Below, one piece after another: positions 7,322 through 16,157 of a stretch of 27,011 nt of DNA. A program made the position numbers and the translations under genes. Numbering within the stretch: position 1 is the stretch's first letter; each line of letters begins with the position of its first letter. The DNA comes from an uncultured Alphaproteobacteria bacterium (GTDB taxonomy: Bacteria > Pseudomonadota > Alphaproteobacteria > Puniceispirillales > Puniceispirillaceae), in assembly GCA_913031555.1 (NCBI GenBank), contig CAJWDO010000003.1, positions 1-27,011 of the forward strand, given 5' to 3'. The notes below the pieces were generated by a model. The model saw only the letters and a list, made by a program, of their open reading frames with translations, had not been told where the DNA came from and ran no database searches.

Positions 7322-8182
7322 ATGGATTTGGCGCAGCTGGAACAGGACATCAACGCAGCATGGGACTCGCGTGACACCATTGGCGCTGACACCACGGGCC
7401 CGGTTCGTAACGCGGTATCAGCGGCGCTTGAGATGCTGGACAACGGTACGGCGCGAGTTGCCGAGCCGCGTGGTAACCATCAATGGCATGTCAATCAGTG
7501 GCTGAAGAAAGCCGTTCTGCTGTCCTTCAGGCTGAATGACATGGCGGTGATTCCGTCCGGGACCGCCTATCCCGGCCATGGTGAGGCTGCCTGGTGGGAC
7601 AAGGTGCCGTCGAAATTCGCCGGTTGGGGCGAGGCCGAGTTCCGCAATGCAGGCTTCCGTGCCGTTCCGGGCTGTGTTGTCCGGCATTCGGCGCATGTCG
7701 CCGCCGGCGCCGTGCTGATGCCAAGTTTTGTCAATCTCGGCGCCTATGTCGACAGCGGCACGATGGTCGATACCTGGGCGACGGTCGGGTCCTGCGCGCA
7801 GATTGGCAAGAATGTGCATCTGTCCGGCGGTGCCGGCATTGGCGGCGTTCTCGAGCCGCTACAGGCCGGCCCGGTGGTGATCGAGGATGATTGCTTTATC
7901 GGTGCCCGCTCCGAGGTTGTCGAGGGTGTGGTTGTCGAACAGGGCGCGGTATTGTCCATGGGCGTCTTCATCGGCGCATCGACAAAGATCGTCGACCGCG
8001 TTACCGGCGAGGTCCATATGGGCCGGGTGCCGGCCTATTCGGTTGTTGTTCCCGGCGCGCTTCCCGGCAGATCACTTGCCGACGGGTCACCCGGGCCGTC
8101 GCTTGCCTGCGCCGTGATCATCAAGCAGGTCGATGAAAAGACACGCTCCAAGACCTCCGTCAACGAATTGCTGCGCGACTGA
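7322..8182 (+). CDS. dapD: Tetrahydrodipicolinate N-succinyltransferase
   Basis: DapD uses succinyl-CoA to succinylate tetrahydrodipicolinate in the lysine/meso-diaminopimelate pathway, which also feeds peptidoglycan. The 286-residue product has a helical N-terminal domain and a left-handed parallel beta-helix built from hexapeptide repeats (about 110-240), with recognisable stretches RHSAHVAAGAVLMPSFVNLG, DTWATVGSCAQIG and GGAGIGGVLEPLQA. The start is ATG 7322, preceded by GGAG with six-base spacing; reading farther upstream would add weak, unconserved Arg/Cys-rich residues. The TGA overlaps the dapE ATG by one base (TGATG), coupling two enzymes of the same pathway. Confidence 0.96.
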   Translation: MDLAQLEQDINAAWDSRDTIGADTTGPVRNAVSAALEMLDNGTARVAEPRGNHQWHVNQWLKKAVLLSFRLNDMAVIPSGTAYPGHGEAAWWDKVPSKFAGWGEAEFRNAGFRAVPGCVVRHSAHVAAGAVLMPSFVNLGAYVDSGTMVDTWATVGSCAQIGKNVHLSGGAGIGGVLEPLQAGPVVIEDDCFIGARSEVVEGVVVEQGAVLSMGVFIGASTKIVDRVTGEVHMGRVPAYSVVVPGALPGRSLADGSPGPSLACAVIIKQVDEKTRSKTSVNELLRD

Positions 8183-9336
8183 TGGGTCCGGCGCTGTCGC
8201 ATGCTGTAGAGCTGACACAGCGGTTGATCCGCTGCCCTTCGGTGACGCCGCATGAGGGCGGCGCGCTCACCTGTCTCGAGGGCGAACTGACGGCGCTTGG
8301 GTTTGTCTGCCAGCGACTGCCGTTCGGCGCAGGTGATGACCGCATCGACAATCTGTTCGCCCGCCGTGGCACCGAAGGCCCGCATATCAGTTTTGCCGGC
8401 CATACCGATGTTGTTCCCGTCGGCGACCACGATGCCTGGACGCATGATCCATTTGGTGCGTTGATCGAGGATGGGCGTCTGTATGGGCGCGGTGCGGCCG
8501 ATATGAAAAGCGGCATTGCCGCCTTTGTCGCCGCTGTCGCCCGCCTTCCCGCCGATGCGGCCAGAGGGTCGATCAGCTTGCTGATCACCGGCGATGAAGA
8601 GGGAGACGCCATCAACGGCACCGTGAAGATGGTCGAATGGGCGGCGGCGAATGGCCATCAACCCGACATGTGTATTGTCGGCGAGCCCACCAACCCGAAG
8701 ACGCTTGGCGATGTCATCAAGAATGGCCGGCGCGGCAGCCTGTCGGGTCATCTTGTTGTCGAAGGGCGGCAGGGGCATGTTGCCTATCCGCATCTTGCCG
8801 ACAATCCGGTGACAAGGCTTCTGGCCATGCTGGCGCCGGTGAATGGCTGCGAGCTGGATGGCGGCACCTCGCATTTTGGCCCGTCGGTGGCGCATGTCAC
8901 GACAATCGATGTCGGCAACCCGGCAACAAATGTCATTCCGGCGCGGGCCGAGGCCCGTTTCAACATCCGCTTCAATACCGAACACAGCGCGGCCGGTCTG
9001 ATCGGTTGGCTGGAGGAGCATTTCGCCAGGGTCGGTGGCGACTGGACGGTCAGCTGGAAATCGAATGCGGAGCCCTTCATCACCGCGCCGGGCCGACTTA
9101 CCGAGCTGTTGTCGGATGCCAGCGAGGCTGTCACCGGCCGTCGTCCGGAACTGTCAACCACTGGCGGCACCTCGGATGCGCGCTTCATCACGAATCTCTG
9201 CCCGGTGGCCGAATTCGGCCTTGTCGGACAGACCATGCATCAGGTTGACGAGAATGTTCTGACAGCGGATATCGACGGGCTCAGCGCGATCTATGAAGAA
9301 TGTCTGCGCCGTTTCTTTACTGGAGGCGTGGCGTGA
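8182..9336 (+). CDS. dapE: Succinyl-diaminopimelate desuccinylase
   Basis: DapE removes the succinyl group from N-succinyl-L,L-diaminopimelate, a later step of the pathway that dapD enters. The 384-residue product is an M20-type dinuclear zinc hydrolase. Metal and catalytic residues are visible: H74 and D76 in FAGHTDVVPVGD, bridging D107 in GRGAADMKSG, the E139/E140 pair in TGDEEGD, E168 in VGEPT, and a C-terminal histidine in TMHQVDENV. The dimerisation domain lies between about 180 and 295. Start and dapD stop overlap as TGATG, and the stop overlaps the next gene as GTGA, so three genes form one coupled block. Confidence 0.97.
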   Translation: MGPALSHAVELTQRLIRCPSVTPHEGGALTCLEGELTALGFVCQRLPFGAGDDRIDNLFARRGTEGPHISFAGHTDVVPVGDHDAWTHDPFGALIEDGRLYGRGAADMKSGIAAFVAAVARLPADAARGSISLLITGDEEGDAINGTVKMVEWAAANGHQPDMCIVGEPTNPKTLGDVIKNGRRGSLSGHLVVEGRQGHVAYPHLADNPVTRLLAMLAPVNGCELDGGTSHFGPSVAHVTTIDVGNPATNVIPARAEARFNIRFNTEHSAAGLIGWLEEHFARVGGDWTVSWKSNAEPFITAPGRLTELLSDASEAVTGRRPELSTTGGTSDARFITNLCPVAEFGLVGQTMHQVDENVLTADIDGLSAIYEECLRRFFTGGVA

Positions 9337-9899
9337 ACGAGGCTGACAACTCATTGGCATTCGGGCGTCTTGCGGAGCTTTTCAAGCGCACCCTTCTGGT
9401 GATGCTTGGCCGCCGGCCGATCAGTGGCAGCTATGCCTTCGATGCGCCGGCGGTCTGGCAGGCGATCTGGGCGTCGGTGATCTTTACCTTCATCGTGTCG
9501 GTTTATCCCGGCCTGCGGACCGGCATCGGTGTGCTGGCGGCCAATTTGATCTTGCAGCTTGTTGCCGTCGTTCTGATGGTGCTTCTGTTCGCGACAATTC
9601 TTCGCGGTGCCGGCCTGTCCGACAGGCTTTTTGCCTTCACCGTGCCCTTTCTGTGGGTCGAGAACGTCCAGCATCTTGTCGGGGGGTTGGTGCAGAATCT
9701 GGTCATTGTCTCCGGTGACGCGACGATGCTGGTCCTGATAACGCCGCTGATCTTCTGGACCGTCTACTGGCTCTGGCGGATCGGCCGCGATCAGCTTGGC
9801 CGTGGTGGCTGGTTCGCCACTGGCCTGTTGTTCCTGTCATTCGTGATTGATGCCGGCCTGTTCATGTTTGTGCAGTCGCGCGTCCAGATTCCGGGTTGA
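9333..9899 (+). CDS. Small polytopic membrane protein of unknown function, coupled to dapE
   Basis: This 188-residue protein has about five hydrophobic segments (roughly residues 38-58, 62-90, 95-120, 125-150 and 160-182). Its soluble N-terminal part of about 35 residues includes RTLLVMLGRRP-like basic text. I do not recognise a catalytic motif; the overall look recalls Yip1-like or other small membrane families, but that is only a resemblance. The GTG start at 9333 overlaps the dapE stop as GTGA and has an excellent GGAGG (9322-9326) six bases upstream, inside dapE. This is strong evidence that it is a real, coupled gene. It ends one base before the convergent truA. Confidence 0.8.
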   Translation: MNEADNSLAFGRLAELFKRTLLVMLGRRPISGSYAFDAPAVWQAIWASVIFTFIVSVYPGLRTGIGVLAANLILQLVAVVLMVLLFATILRGAGLSDRLFAFTVPFLWVENVQHLVGGLVQNLVIVSGDATMLVLITPLIFWTVYWLWRIGRDQLGRGGWFATGLLFLSFVIDAGLFMFVQSRVQIPG

Positions 9900-9900
9900 T

Positions 9901-10647
9901 CTAAAAAGGGTAGGTCACCTTGGTCAGATACAGTCCTTCCGGCGGGGCGGTTGGGTCGGCGGCAGACCTGTCGCGCGCCCGCAACGCCGCCGCGACATCA
10001 TCCGGTGTCCATTTGCCTGTTCCCACCAGTGCCAGTGTGCCGACGATGTTGCGGACCTGATGATGCAGGAATGACCGTGCGGCGGCATGAACATGAACCT
10101 CCTCGCCAATCGTCTCCACCCGCAGCTCATCCAATGTCCGCAATGGGCTGTCGGCCTGGCATTGGCTGGCGCGAAAGCTGGTGAAATCATGCCGCCCGAC
10201 AAGCTGTTCGGCTGCCAGCTGCATGGGTGGTACGGCAAGGGCGGCGCGGTGATGCCAGACCCGCCCGAGATCAAGTGCCGGCGGGGCGAGTCGTGGCAGG
10301 ATGCGGTAGAGATAGCGTCTGCCGGTGGCGGAAAACCTGGCATGTGCCTCGGCCGGCACCTCGTGCGCGCTGCGGACGGTCACCGGATGTTCCGCTGTCA
10401 GCGCGTTCAGCGCCGCCATCACCCGCGCCGCGTCAAACCTGTCCGGAACATCCAGATGCGCCACCTGGCCGGTGGCATGGACGCCGGAATCGGTGCGGCC
10501 GGCACCCTGTATGGGGCAGTCACCGCCGGTGAGCGTACACGCTGCCGCCTCCAGAACCTGCTGCACCGATATGCCGTTATCCTGACGCTGCCAGCCGACA
10601 AACGGCCCGCCATCATACTCGATGGTGATGAAGATGCGGTGTGTCAT
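9901..10647 (-). CDS. truA: tRNA pseudouridine(38-40) synthase
   Basis: TruA converts uridines 38-40 in the anticodon arm of tRNAs to pseudouridine. The 248-residue product has the catalytic aspartate D53 in GAGRTDSGVHA (48-58). Upstream is the family start YDGGPFVGWQRQ, and RRYLYRIL and FHHQVRNI-like segments (here SFLHHQVRNIVG) lie farther on. The ATG overlaps the fmt stop as ATGA, so def, fmt and truA form one translation-related unit: peptide deformylation, initiator-tRNA formylation and tRNA modification. The stop lies one base from the stop of the convergent membrane-protein gene. Confidence 0.97.
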   Translation of the reverse strand: MTHRIFITIEYDGGPFVGWQRQDNGISVQQVLEAAACTLTGGDCPIQGAGRTDSGVHATGQVAHLDVPDRFDAARVMAALNALTAEHPVTVRSAHEVPAEAHARFSATGRRYLYRILPRLAPPALDLGRVWHHRAALAVPPMQLAAEQLVGRHDFTSFRASQCQADSPLRTLDELRVETIGEEVHVHAAARSFLHHQVRNIVGTLALVGTGKWTPDDVAAALRARDRSAADPTAPPEGLYLTKVTYPF

Positions 10648-11594
10648 GCGCCCACCACACCGATGGCGCTGCCAACCGACAGCGGATTGCCGTTCAGAAA
10701 GGCGCGCGCCGACATCGCCTTGCCGCCTGCCGGCTGAACCTCGTCGAGGATGATCTCGCCGGCACCGGTGCCGATCCGCATGCCGCCCTGCGAATCAAGC
10801 CCAAGATAATGCCCCGCCGCGCCAATGCCTGCCGCATCACCATGTCTGGCGGCACGGATGCGGATGCGTCCCTTCGGGCCGGTGAACCAGGCACCCGGCA
10901 CCGGGGTGAAGGCGCGGATCCGGCGGTCAATCACCAGCGCCGGCAGATGCCAGTCGATCTCGGCTTCGGCCGGGGTCAGCTTCGGGGCATAGATTGCGGC
11001 CGTGTGATCCTGCGGCTGCTGCCTCTCGAGGACAGCGGGGAGGTCCGCCACCACCTCGCCAAGCAAATCGGCGGTCAGCATCGACAGCCTGTCATGAAGG
11101 CTGGCGGCGGTTTCGGTGTCGCCAATGGTGCATTCCCGTCGATCCAGCACCGGCCCGGTATCCAGCCCGGCCTCCATAACCATGGCGCAGACGCCGGTTT
11201 TCGTATCACCGGCGGCGATGGCGCGCTGGATTGGTGCGGCGCCGCGCCAGCGAGGCAGCAGCGAGGCATGCCCGTTGATGCAGCCGAAACGCGGCATCGC
11301 CAGCACCTTCGGCGGCAGGATCAACCCATAGGCAACGACGATGAAGACATCTGCCTTCAGCGCCGCCAGTGCGGTTGCATCATCATCAGTTTTCAGGCTT
11401 TCCGGGTGGTGGACCGTCAGTCCGTGTGCGGCGGCATATGCTGCCACCGGCTGCGGTGTTTCGCGCATACCGCGGCCGGCGCGGCGCGGCGGTTGTGTGT
11501 AGACGGCCAACACCTCGTGCGCGCCGGCAAGCCGGTCGAGCGTCGGAATGGCGAAGTCCGGGCTTCCCATGAAAACAATCCGCCGGCGTGTCAT
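10644..11594 (-). CDS. fmt: Methionyl-tRNA formyltransferase
   Basis: Fmt formylates the methionine on initiator tRNA using 10-formyltetrahydrofolate. The 316-residue product has the usual length. The Rossmann-like catalytic domain begins IVFMGSPDFAIPTL. The catalytic set N107, H109 and D145 is visible in the NGHASLLPRWRGAAPIQ region and in EAGLDTGPVL. The C-terminal OB-like domain (about 205-310) binds tRNA. It follows def by nine bases and overlaps truA by four. A 319-residue frame runs antiparallel across the gene, but it is a high-GC shadow. Confidence 0.97.
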   Translation of the reverse strand: MTRRRIVFMGSPDFAIPTLDRLAGAHEVLAVYTQPPRRAGRGMRETPQPVAAYAAAHGLTVHHPESLKTDDDATALAALKADVFIVVAYGLILPPKVLAMPRFGCINGHASLLPRWRGAAPIQRAIAAGDTKTGVCAMVMEAGLDTGPVLDRRECTIGDTETAASLHDRLSMLTADLLGEVVADLPAVLERQQPQDHTAAIYAPKLTPAEAEIDWHLPALVIDRRIRAFTPVPGAWFTGPKGRIRIRAARHGDAAGIGAAGHYLGLDSQGGMRIGTGAGEIILDEVQPAGGKAMSARAFLNGNPLSVGSAIGVVGA

Positions 11595-11603
11595 GGCTGA
11601 CCT

Positions 11604-12122
11604 CTAGTCGTCGCCATTGACCTGGCGAAGCTCTTTCAGTGCCCGTCGCACGATCATGTCGCGTTTCAGCCGCGAGATATGGTCGATAAACAATACCCCA
11701 TCCAGATGGTCGATCTCGTGCTGCACACAGGCGGCAAGAAGTCCCTCGCACCGCATCATCTGCTCAGTGCCGTCAATGGTGATATAGCGGACATCGACAT
11801 GCGCCGGCCGTTTGACCTCGGCGGTCTGTTTCGGGATCGACAGGCAGCCTTCTTCCAGGATGGCTGTCTCGTCGGATCTGGCGACAATCTCGGGGTTGAT
11901 CATCTTGTGCAGTTCCGGCGCCTCATCAGGCCCGCAATCCATCACGATCAGCCGCTCCGAGACATTGACCTGAGGCGCGGCAAGACCGATCCCGGGCGCG
12001 TCATACATCGTTTCGGCCATGTCATCGAGAAGCTGACGAACACCATCCGTCACCTCGCGCACGGGTGCCGCCACCCGGCGAAGCACCGGGTCGGGGATGA
12101 AGATGATGGGGATCAGCGCCAT
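11604..12122 (-). CDS. def: Peptide deformylase
   Basis: Def removes the N-formyl group from nascent proteins. The 172-residue enzyme has the three signature motifs: GIGLAAPQ (44-51), EEGCLS with metal ligand C93, and QHEIDH (134-139), where H135 and H139 bind the metal and E136 is catalytic. The start at 12122 is chosen because MALIPIIFIPDPVLR is the typical Def beginning and AAAGGGAAGGG lies directly upstream. A longer frame reaching 12188 adds 22 unconserved residues. It is the first gene of def-fmt-truA and is divergent from rmuC across a 174-base gap (12123-12296) that must hold both promoters; I could not pick convincing hexamers there. Confidence 0.97.
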   Translation of the reverse strand: MALIPIIFIPDPVLRRVAAPVREVTDGVRQLLDDMAETMYDAPGIGLAAPQVNVSERLIVMDCGPDEAPELHKMINPEIVARSDETAILEEGCLSIPKQTAEVKRPAHVDVRYITIDGTEQMMRCEGLLAACVQHEIDHLDGVLFIDHISRLKRDMIVRRALKELRQVNGDD

Positions 12123-12296
12123 AGCCCTTCCCTTTCTCGCCGTCAAATGTCCGGCTTCTGGATTAGGGGATGCCGGCGAAGCAGTCAAGTTGCAGTCGGC
12201 CGGTGGTCATGCCAGACTGAGATGGCAGGCGATGGCAATGATTCTGCGTTGCTGGCCGAACCAGTCAGACCGACTCTCCAGACGGACATTTCACCC

Positions 12297-13373
12297 ATGC
12301 CGCTTGACATGATGATTATCCTTTTTGCGCTTGCCGGCATCGCCGGCCTTGTTGTTATGCTTCTGCGCCAACGAACCGGGGGGCATGACAGCGAGACGCT
12401 GGCCGAGCTGAAGGGACAGCTTGCCCAGCTTGCCGCTCAATCCGGCGAGCTCCAGAAAATTGTTGCCGCGCAGATGCAGGACACCGAGGGCCGTCTCGGC
12501 ACCCGTCTTGAAAACTCGCTTCGTGACCAGAATGACCGCACCAACCGCTCGCTCACCGGCATGGCCGAGAAGCTTGCCGTGATCGAGCAGGCGAACGCCC
12601 ATATATCGGCGCTGTCCGGTCAGGTTGGCGAGCTGCAGAATATCCTGTCGAACAAGCAGGCGCGCGGCAGTTTCGGTGAAGTGCAGCTGGAAAACCTGAT
12701 TCGTGACGCGCTTCCTGAAAGTGCTTTCAATTTCCAGCATACGCTTGGCAATGGCCGCCGTGTCGATTGTTTCCTTGATATGCCGGCGCCGCCGGGTCCG
12801 ATCTGCATCGATTCCAAGTTTCCGCTGGAATCCTACCGGACGCTGACCACTGCCAATGGCGAGGCCGAACGTACTGCGGCCCGCCGGATGATGGAAACGG
12901 ATGTAAAGAAGCATATCAACGACATCGCCGAGCGTTATATCATCCCGGGCGAGACGGCGGACAGCGCGATCATGTTCCTGCCGTCGGAATCGGTTTATGC
13001 CGAAATCAATCTGCAGCTCCCCAAGCTTGTCGAGGAAAGCCGTCGCCGCCGCGTCTACATGGCCGGGCCGGACAATCTGATGCTGATCCTGCATACGGTG
13101 CGGGCGATCCTGCGTGATGCGCGTATGCATGAGGCCGCCGGTGTCATCAAGGCCGAGGTCGAGACGATGCTGCAGGATGTCTCGCGGCTTGATGAGCGGA
13201 TCAAGAAGCTGGCAATGCATTTTGGCCAGGTTGAGAAGGATATCGACGATATCCAGATCTCCAATCGCAAGATTTCGTCACGCGGCGCGAAGATCACCCA
13301 GATCGATGTCAGTGACGGGCGCGCTCCGTCGCCAGAATTGCCACCCGAAACAACCGGCCGCGGTGGTCACTGA
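12297..13373 (+). CDS. rmuC: RmuC-family DNA recombination protein
   Basis: RmuC proteins are predicted nucleases that limit inversions and recombination at short repeats. The 358-residue product has an N-terminal membrane helix (about 6-23), a coiled coil (about 35-115), then the RmuC domain (about 120-330). That domain contains GSFGEVQLENLIRDALP, FNFQHTLGNGRRVDCFLD and a CIDSKFP segment reminiscent of a D-(X)-K nuclease core. It is shorter than E. coli RmuC (about 475), lacking part of the C-terminal tail. I chose ATG 12297, which starts directly at the membrane helix; an open frame continues to 11679 but is antisense to def. The gene converges on recR with a 7-base overlap. Confidence 0.92.
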   Translation: MPLDMMIILFALAGIAGLVVMLLRQRTGGHDSETLAELKGQLAQLAAQSGELQKIVAAQMQDTEGRLGTRLENSLRDQNDRTNRSLTGMAEKLAVIEQANAHISALSGQVGELQNILSNKQARGSFGEVQLENLIRDALPESAFNFQHTLGNGRRVDCFLDMPAPPGPICIDSKFPLESYRTLTTANGEAERTAARRMMETDVKKHINDIAERYIIPGETADSAIMFLPSESVYAEINLQLPKLVEESRRRRVYMAGPDNLMLILHTVRAILRDARMHEAAGVIKAEVETMLQDVSRLDERIKKLAMHFGQVEKDIDDIQISNRKISSRGAKITQIDVSDGRAPSPELPPETTGRGGH

Positions 13374-13963
13374 CCACCAATTCGCCCGCGCGCCTTCAGC
13401 GCCTGTGCCAGCGTGCCGTCATCGAGGAAATCCAGTTCGCCACCAACCGGCACGCCATGCGCCAGCCTTGTCACCTCGATCGAGAGCGGTGCCAGCTTTT
13501 CATGAAGGTAATGTGCCGTTGTCTGCCCTTCGACGGTGGCCGGCAGGGCGAGGATCACCTCGCCAACATCATCGCCCGCGCGGGTCACCAGCCTGTCAAT
13601 ATTCAACTCGGCCGGCCCGCGCCCGTCAATGGCACTGAGCGTGCCACCAAGAACGTGATACAGCCCACGATAGACGGCGGCGCGTTCCATCGCCCAGAGA
13701 TCGCCCACATCCTCGACAACGCAGATGGTCCGCCGGTCGCGCTGCGTATCGCGGCACAGGCGGCAGACATCACCAGTATCGAGATTGCCGCAATCGGCGC
13801 AGCCCCGGATGCCGCGCGCCACTTGCCCCAGATCCTCGGCAAGTGGCAGCATCAGCCTGTCACGGTTTTGTAGCAGATGAAGCACCGCCCGTCGGGCCGA
13901 GCGCGGACCAAGTCCGGGAAGACGGGCCATCCGGCGGATCAAATTGTCGAGCTGCGAATCCAT
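13367..13963 (-). CDS. recR: Recombination mediator RecR
   Basis: RecR works with RecO (and RecF) to load RecA on SSB-coated gaps. The 198-residue protein has an N-terminal helix-hairpin-helix (LPGLGPRSARR, about 15-25) and a zinc finger with C55, C58, C67 and C70. A Toprim domain starts at TICVVEDVGD (about 79), followed by a C-terminal Walker-B-like region. ATG 13963 gives the family's usual start MDSQLDNLIRRMARLPG; 18 more upstream residues are possible but unconserved and Cys/Pro/Arg-rich. It lies 13 bases after ybaB in the dnaX-ybaB-recR order found in many bacteria. Its 3' end overlaps rmuC. Confidence 0.97.
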   Translation of the reverse strand: MDSQLDNLIRRMARLPGLGPRSARRAVLHLLQNRDRLMLPLAEDLGQVARGIRGCADCGNLDTGDVCRLCRDTQRDRRTICVVEDVGDLWAMERAAVYRGLYHVLGGTLSAIDGRGPAELNIDRLVTRAGDDVGEVILALPATVEGQTTAHYLHEKLAPLSIEVTRLAHGVPVGGELDFLDDGTLAQALKARGRIGGQ

Positions 13964-13976
13964 CGGACTCCCGGGA

Positions 13977-14303
13977 TCAGAAGGGCAGGGACATGCCCGG
14001 CGGCAACGGCAGGCCACCGGTAATTTCCTTCATCCGCGACGCCATTGCCGTATCGGCCTCGCCTTTGGCGTTGTTTGCCGCCAGACGGATCATGTCCTCG
14101 AGGATCGAGACATCGTCACCATCAATGGCGGCCGGATCAATCTTCACACCGCGTATTTCACCCTTGCCGGCGACCGTCACCGTCACGGCACCGCCGCCAA
14201 CGCTGGCGGTGAATTCGGTGTCGGCCATTTCCTGCTGCAGCGCTTCCATGCGCGTCTGCATTTCCTGAACCTTCTTCATCATGCCGGCCATGTTGCGCAT
14301 CAT
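13977..14303 (-). CDS. YbaB/EbfC-family nucleoid-associated protein
   Basis: Members of this family are small dimeric DNA-binding proteins. The 108-residue product begins MMRNMAGMMKKVQEMQTRME, a typical helical start with many methionines. Next comes the beta-strand core GGAVTVTVAGKGEIRGVKIDP (about 37-57), then the helix DVSILEDMIRLAANNAKGEAD. The C-terminal GGLPLPPGM tail is common in the family. Two ATG codons stand side by side (14303 and 14300), and the dnaX stop overlaps the first as ATGA, so translation is coupled. A role beside RecR and DnaX in replication or repair is suggested by context, not proven. Confidence 0.95.
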   Translation of the reverse strand: MMRNMAGMMKKVQEMQTRMEALQQEMADTEFTASVGGGAVTVTVAGKGEIRGVKIDPAAIDGDDVSILEDMIRLAANNAKGEADTAMASRMKEITGGLPLPPGMSLPF

Positions 14304-16123
14304 GTCGGGTTATCCTCATTCGGCTGGTCTGTATGGGGCCGGGTGACAGGCGTGACGGATTCGACAGGCGTGACGGATTCGATTGTCGCGCCGGGGAAGG
14401 TCCCGGTGATGGCCCTCATCAACGGGGTTTCGGCAATCGACTCGATCTCGCGCTGTTGCGCCTCGCGCCGCGCCTCGGCGATGGTCATGCCGCCCGGTCC
14501 ATCGGACAGGCTGACCATCCAGCGCTCTTCGGTCCAGTCGCTGAGGCGGCGCGCCATTTCACCAGGCAGGCTGTCCGGTGCGCCGTCGGTCAGGCAGATA
14601 TCAAGAAGGCCTGGTTGCATGCTGACAAGTCTTACATGGCTGCGGATATGCGCTGCCAGCAACGGATCATTCCGTGCCTCCGCCAGTTCGGAAATATCCA
14701 TCAATGATTGTGGCTGAGGGGTTGTCACACTTTCAGGTTCGGCAGCTGGAGTTGGTGCCAGCATTGGTGAGGGTGACGATACAGGTGCCGGTTGCGCCGC
14801 CACAGAGTCACCGCCGCCGGCGCGCATCGTCACCTGTGGTGACGGGTCGTCTGTTGGTGAAGGTGCCGTCATTTCGGGCTGTGCCATATCAGGTGCCGCG
14901 GTCGGTGCCACCGCCATGTCACCACCATTCTTTGACGGTGCCGTGGTCGGTGCGGACTGTGGTGGCGGGTTGCTCGCCGCCAGGCGCTGAACGATGTCAC
15001 CGGGGGTCGGCATATTGGCAAGATGCGCCAGCCGGATGACCAGCATTTCGGCCGCGGCTGGCGGCTGCGGCGCCGATGCCACCTCGCCATGGCCTTTCAA
15101 CAGCATCTGCCAGGCCCGTCCAAGTCGCGCGATCCCCATCTGTGCCAGTGCATCAACAGCATCCTTTTCGGATTCCAGCAATGTGTCGAGTGCGCCGCCG
15201 GCGGCCTTCTGGCTGGCGCGGTGAACAAGGTCCATCAGATCCGAGATGATCATTTCGGGCTCGGCGCCGCCGGCCATTGTGTTGGCAAGCGCGGCAAGCG
15301 CGCCAGCCGTTTCGCCCCGCATCGCCGAATCGAGGATGACGATAGAGTCGGTTCGCCCGGGGCGGCCGAGCATTTCGGTGATGCTGTCGATGGTCATCCT
15401 GTCGCCGGTCATCGCCGCCGCCTGGTCGAGAAGCGACAGCGCATCGCGGACCGATCCCTCGGCGGCGCGGGCAATGGCGGTGATGGCCTCGGAGTCGGCG
15501 GTGATCGATTCGCGCTCGCAGATGCTGACAAGATGTGTTGCCAGCATCTCGGTTGGCACGCGCCGCAGATCAAAACGCTGACATCGTGACAGGATGGTGA
15601 CCGGCACCTTGCGAATCTCGGTGGTGGCAAGAATGAATTTTACATTGTCGGGCGGTTCTTCAAGCGTCTTCAGCAGCGCGTTGAACGCGCTCTTCGACAT
15701 CATGTGAACCTCGTCGATGACGTAGATCTTGAAACGTCCCGAGACCGGTCGGTAGCCAACCCCCTCGATGATCTCGCGTGCATCATCGACGCCGGTATGG
15801 CTCGCAGCGTCGATTTCCAGAACATCGACATGGCGGCCGGCGGCAATGGCCTGGCATGGCTCGCAGCTTCCACACGGCTCCAGCGTTGCACCCCCCTCAC
15901 CATCAGGCCCGATGCAATTCAACCCACGGGCCAAAAGCCGTGCTGTCGAGGTTTTGCCGACACCGCGAACACCCGTCAGAACAAAGGCATGCGCCAAGCG
16001 GCCGAGTGACAGTGCGTTTTCCAGCGTGCGGACAAGCGCTTCCTGGCCGATCAGCTCGGAAAAACGCTCGGGACGGTACTTGCGCGCAAGTACCCGGTAA
16101 CCTGTCAGGACGCTGTCGCTCAT
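14300..16123 (-). CDS. dnaX: DNA polymerase III subunit gamma/tau
   Basis: DnaX is the clamp-loader ATPase that also tethers polymerase III cores. The 607-residue protein has the P-loop GVRGVGKTS (51-59), a zinc module with C70, C84, C87 and C90, Walker B YVIDEVH (134-140), and sensor 1 LATTE (165-169). A Pro/Ala/Thr-rich, poorly conserved linker (about 390-480) leads to a C-terminal tau-like domain. Near the C terminus the hexapeptide ESVTPV occurs twice in a row because of an 18-base DNA duplication. I see no A-rich slippery heptamer like the one that makes gamma in E. coli, so full-length tau may be the only product, unless cleavage occurs. Confidence 0.97.
   Translation of the reverse strand: MSDSVLTGYRVLARKYRPERFSELIGQEALVRTLENALSLGRLAHAFVLTGVRGVGKTSTARLLARGLNCIGPDGEGGATLEPCGSCEPCQAIAAGRHVDVLEIDAASHTGVDDAREIIEGVGYRPVSGRFKIYVIDEVHMMSKSAFNALLKTLEEPPDNVKFILATTEIRKVPVTILSRCQRFDLRRVPTEMLATHLVSICERESITADSEAITAIARAAEGSVRDALSLLDQAAAMTGDRMTIDSITEMLGRPGRTDSIVILDSAMRGETAGALAALANTMAGGAEPEMIISDLMDLVHRASQKAAGGALDTLLESEKDAVDALAQMGIARLGRAWQMLLKGHGEVASAPQPPAAAEMLVIRLAHLANMPTPGDIVQRLAASNPPPQSAPTTAPSKNGGDMAVAPTAAPDMAQPEMTAPSPTDDPSPQVTMRAGGGDSVAAQPAPVSSPSPMLAPTPAAEPESVTTPQPQSLMDISELAEARNDPLLAAHIRSHVRLVSMQPGLLDICLTDGAPDSLPGEMARRLSDWTEERWMVSLSDGPGGMTIAEARREAQQREIESIAETPLMRAITGTFPGATIESVTPVESVTPVTRPHTDQPNEDNPT
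14345..14380 (-). repeat. 18-bp perfect tandem duplication in dnaX
   Basis: The plus-strand unit GACAGGCGTGACGGATTC occurs twice without mismatch (14345-14362 and 14363-14380). It is in frame on the minus strand and encodes ESVTPV twice, a few codons before the C-terminal tail of DnaX. Confidence 0.92.
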
Positions 16124-16157
16124 GATGTCTGAAACCTAGCGCAGCAAGGGTCGATTT

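Noticed and set aside
10641..11600. 319-residue frame antisense to fmt
   Set aside because: It mirrors fmt almost exactly and its Arg/His/Gly-rich translation has no recognisable family.
14300..16123. Programmed frameshift in dnaX to make gamma
   Set aside because: I found no run of A residues on the coding strand resembling the slippery heptamer, and no matching downstream stem.
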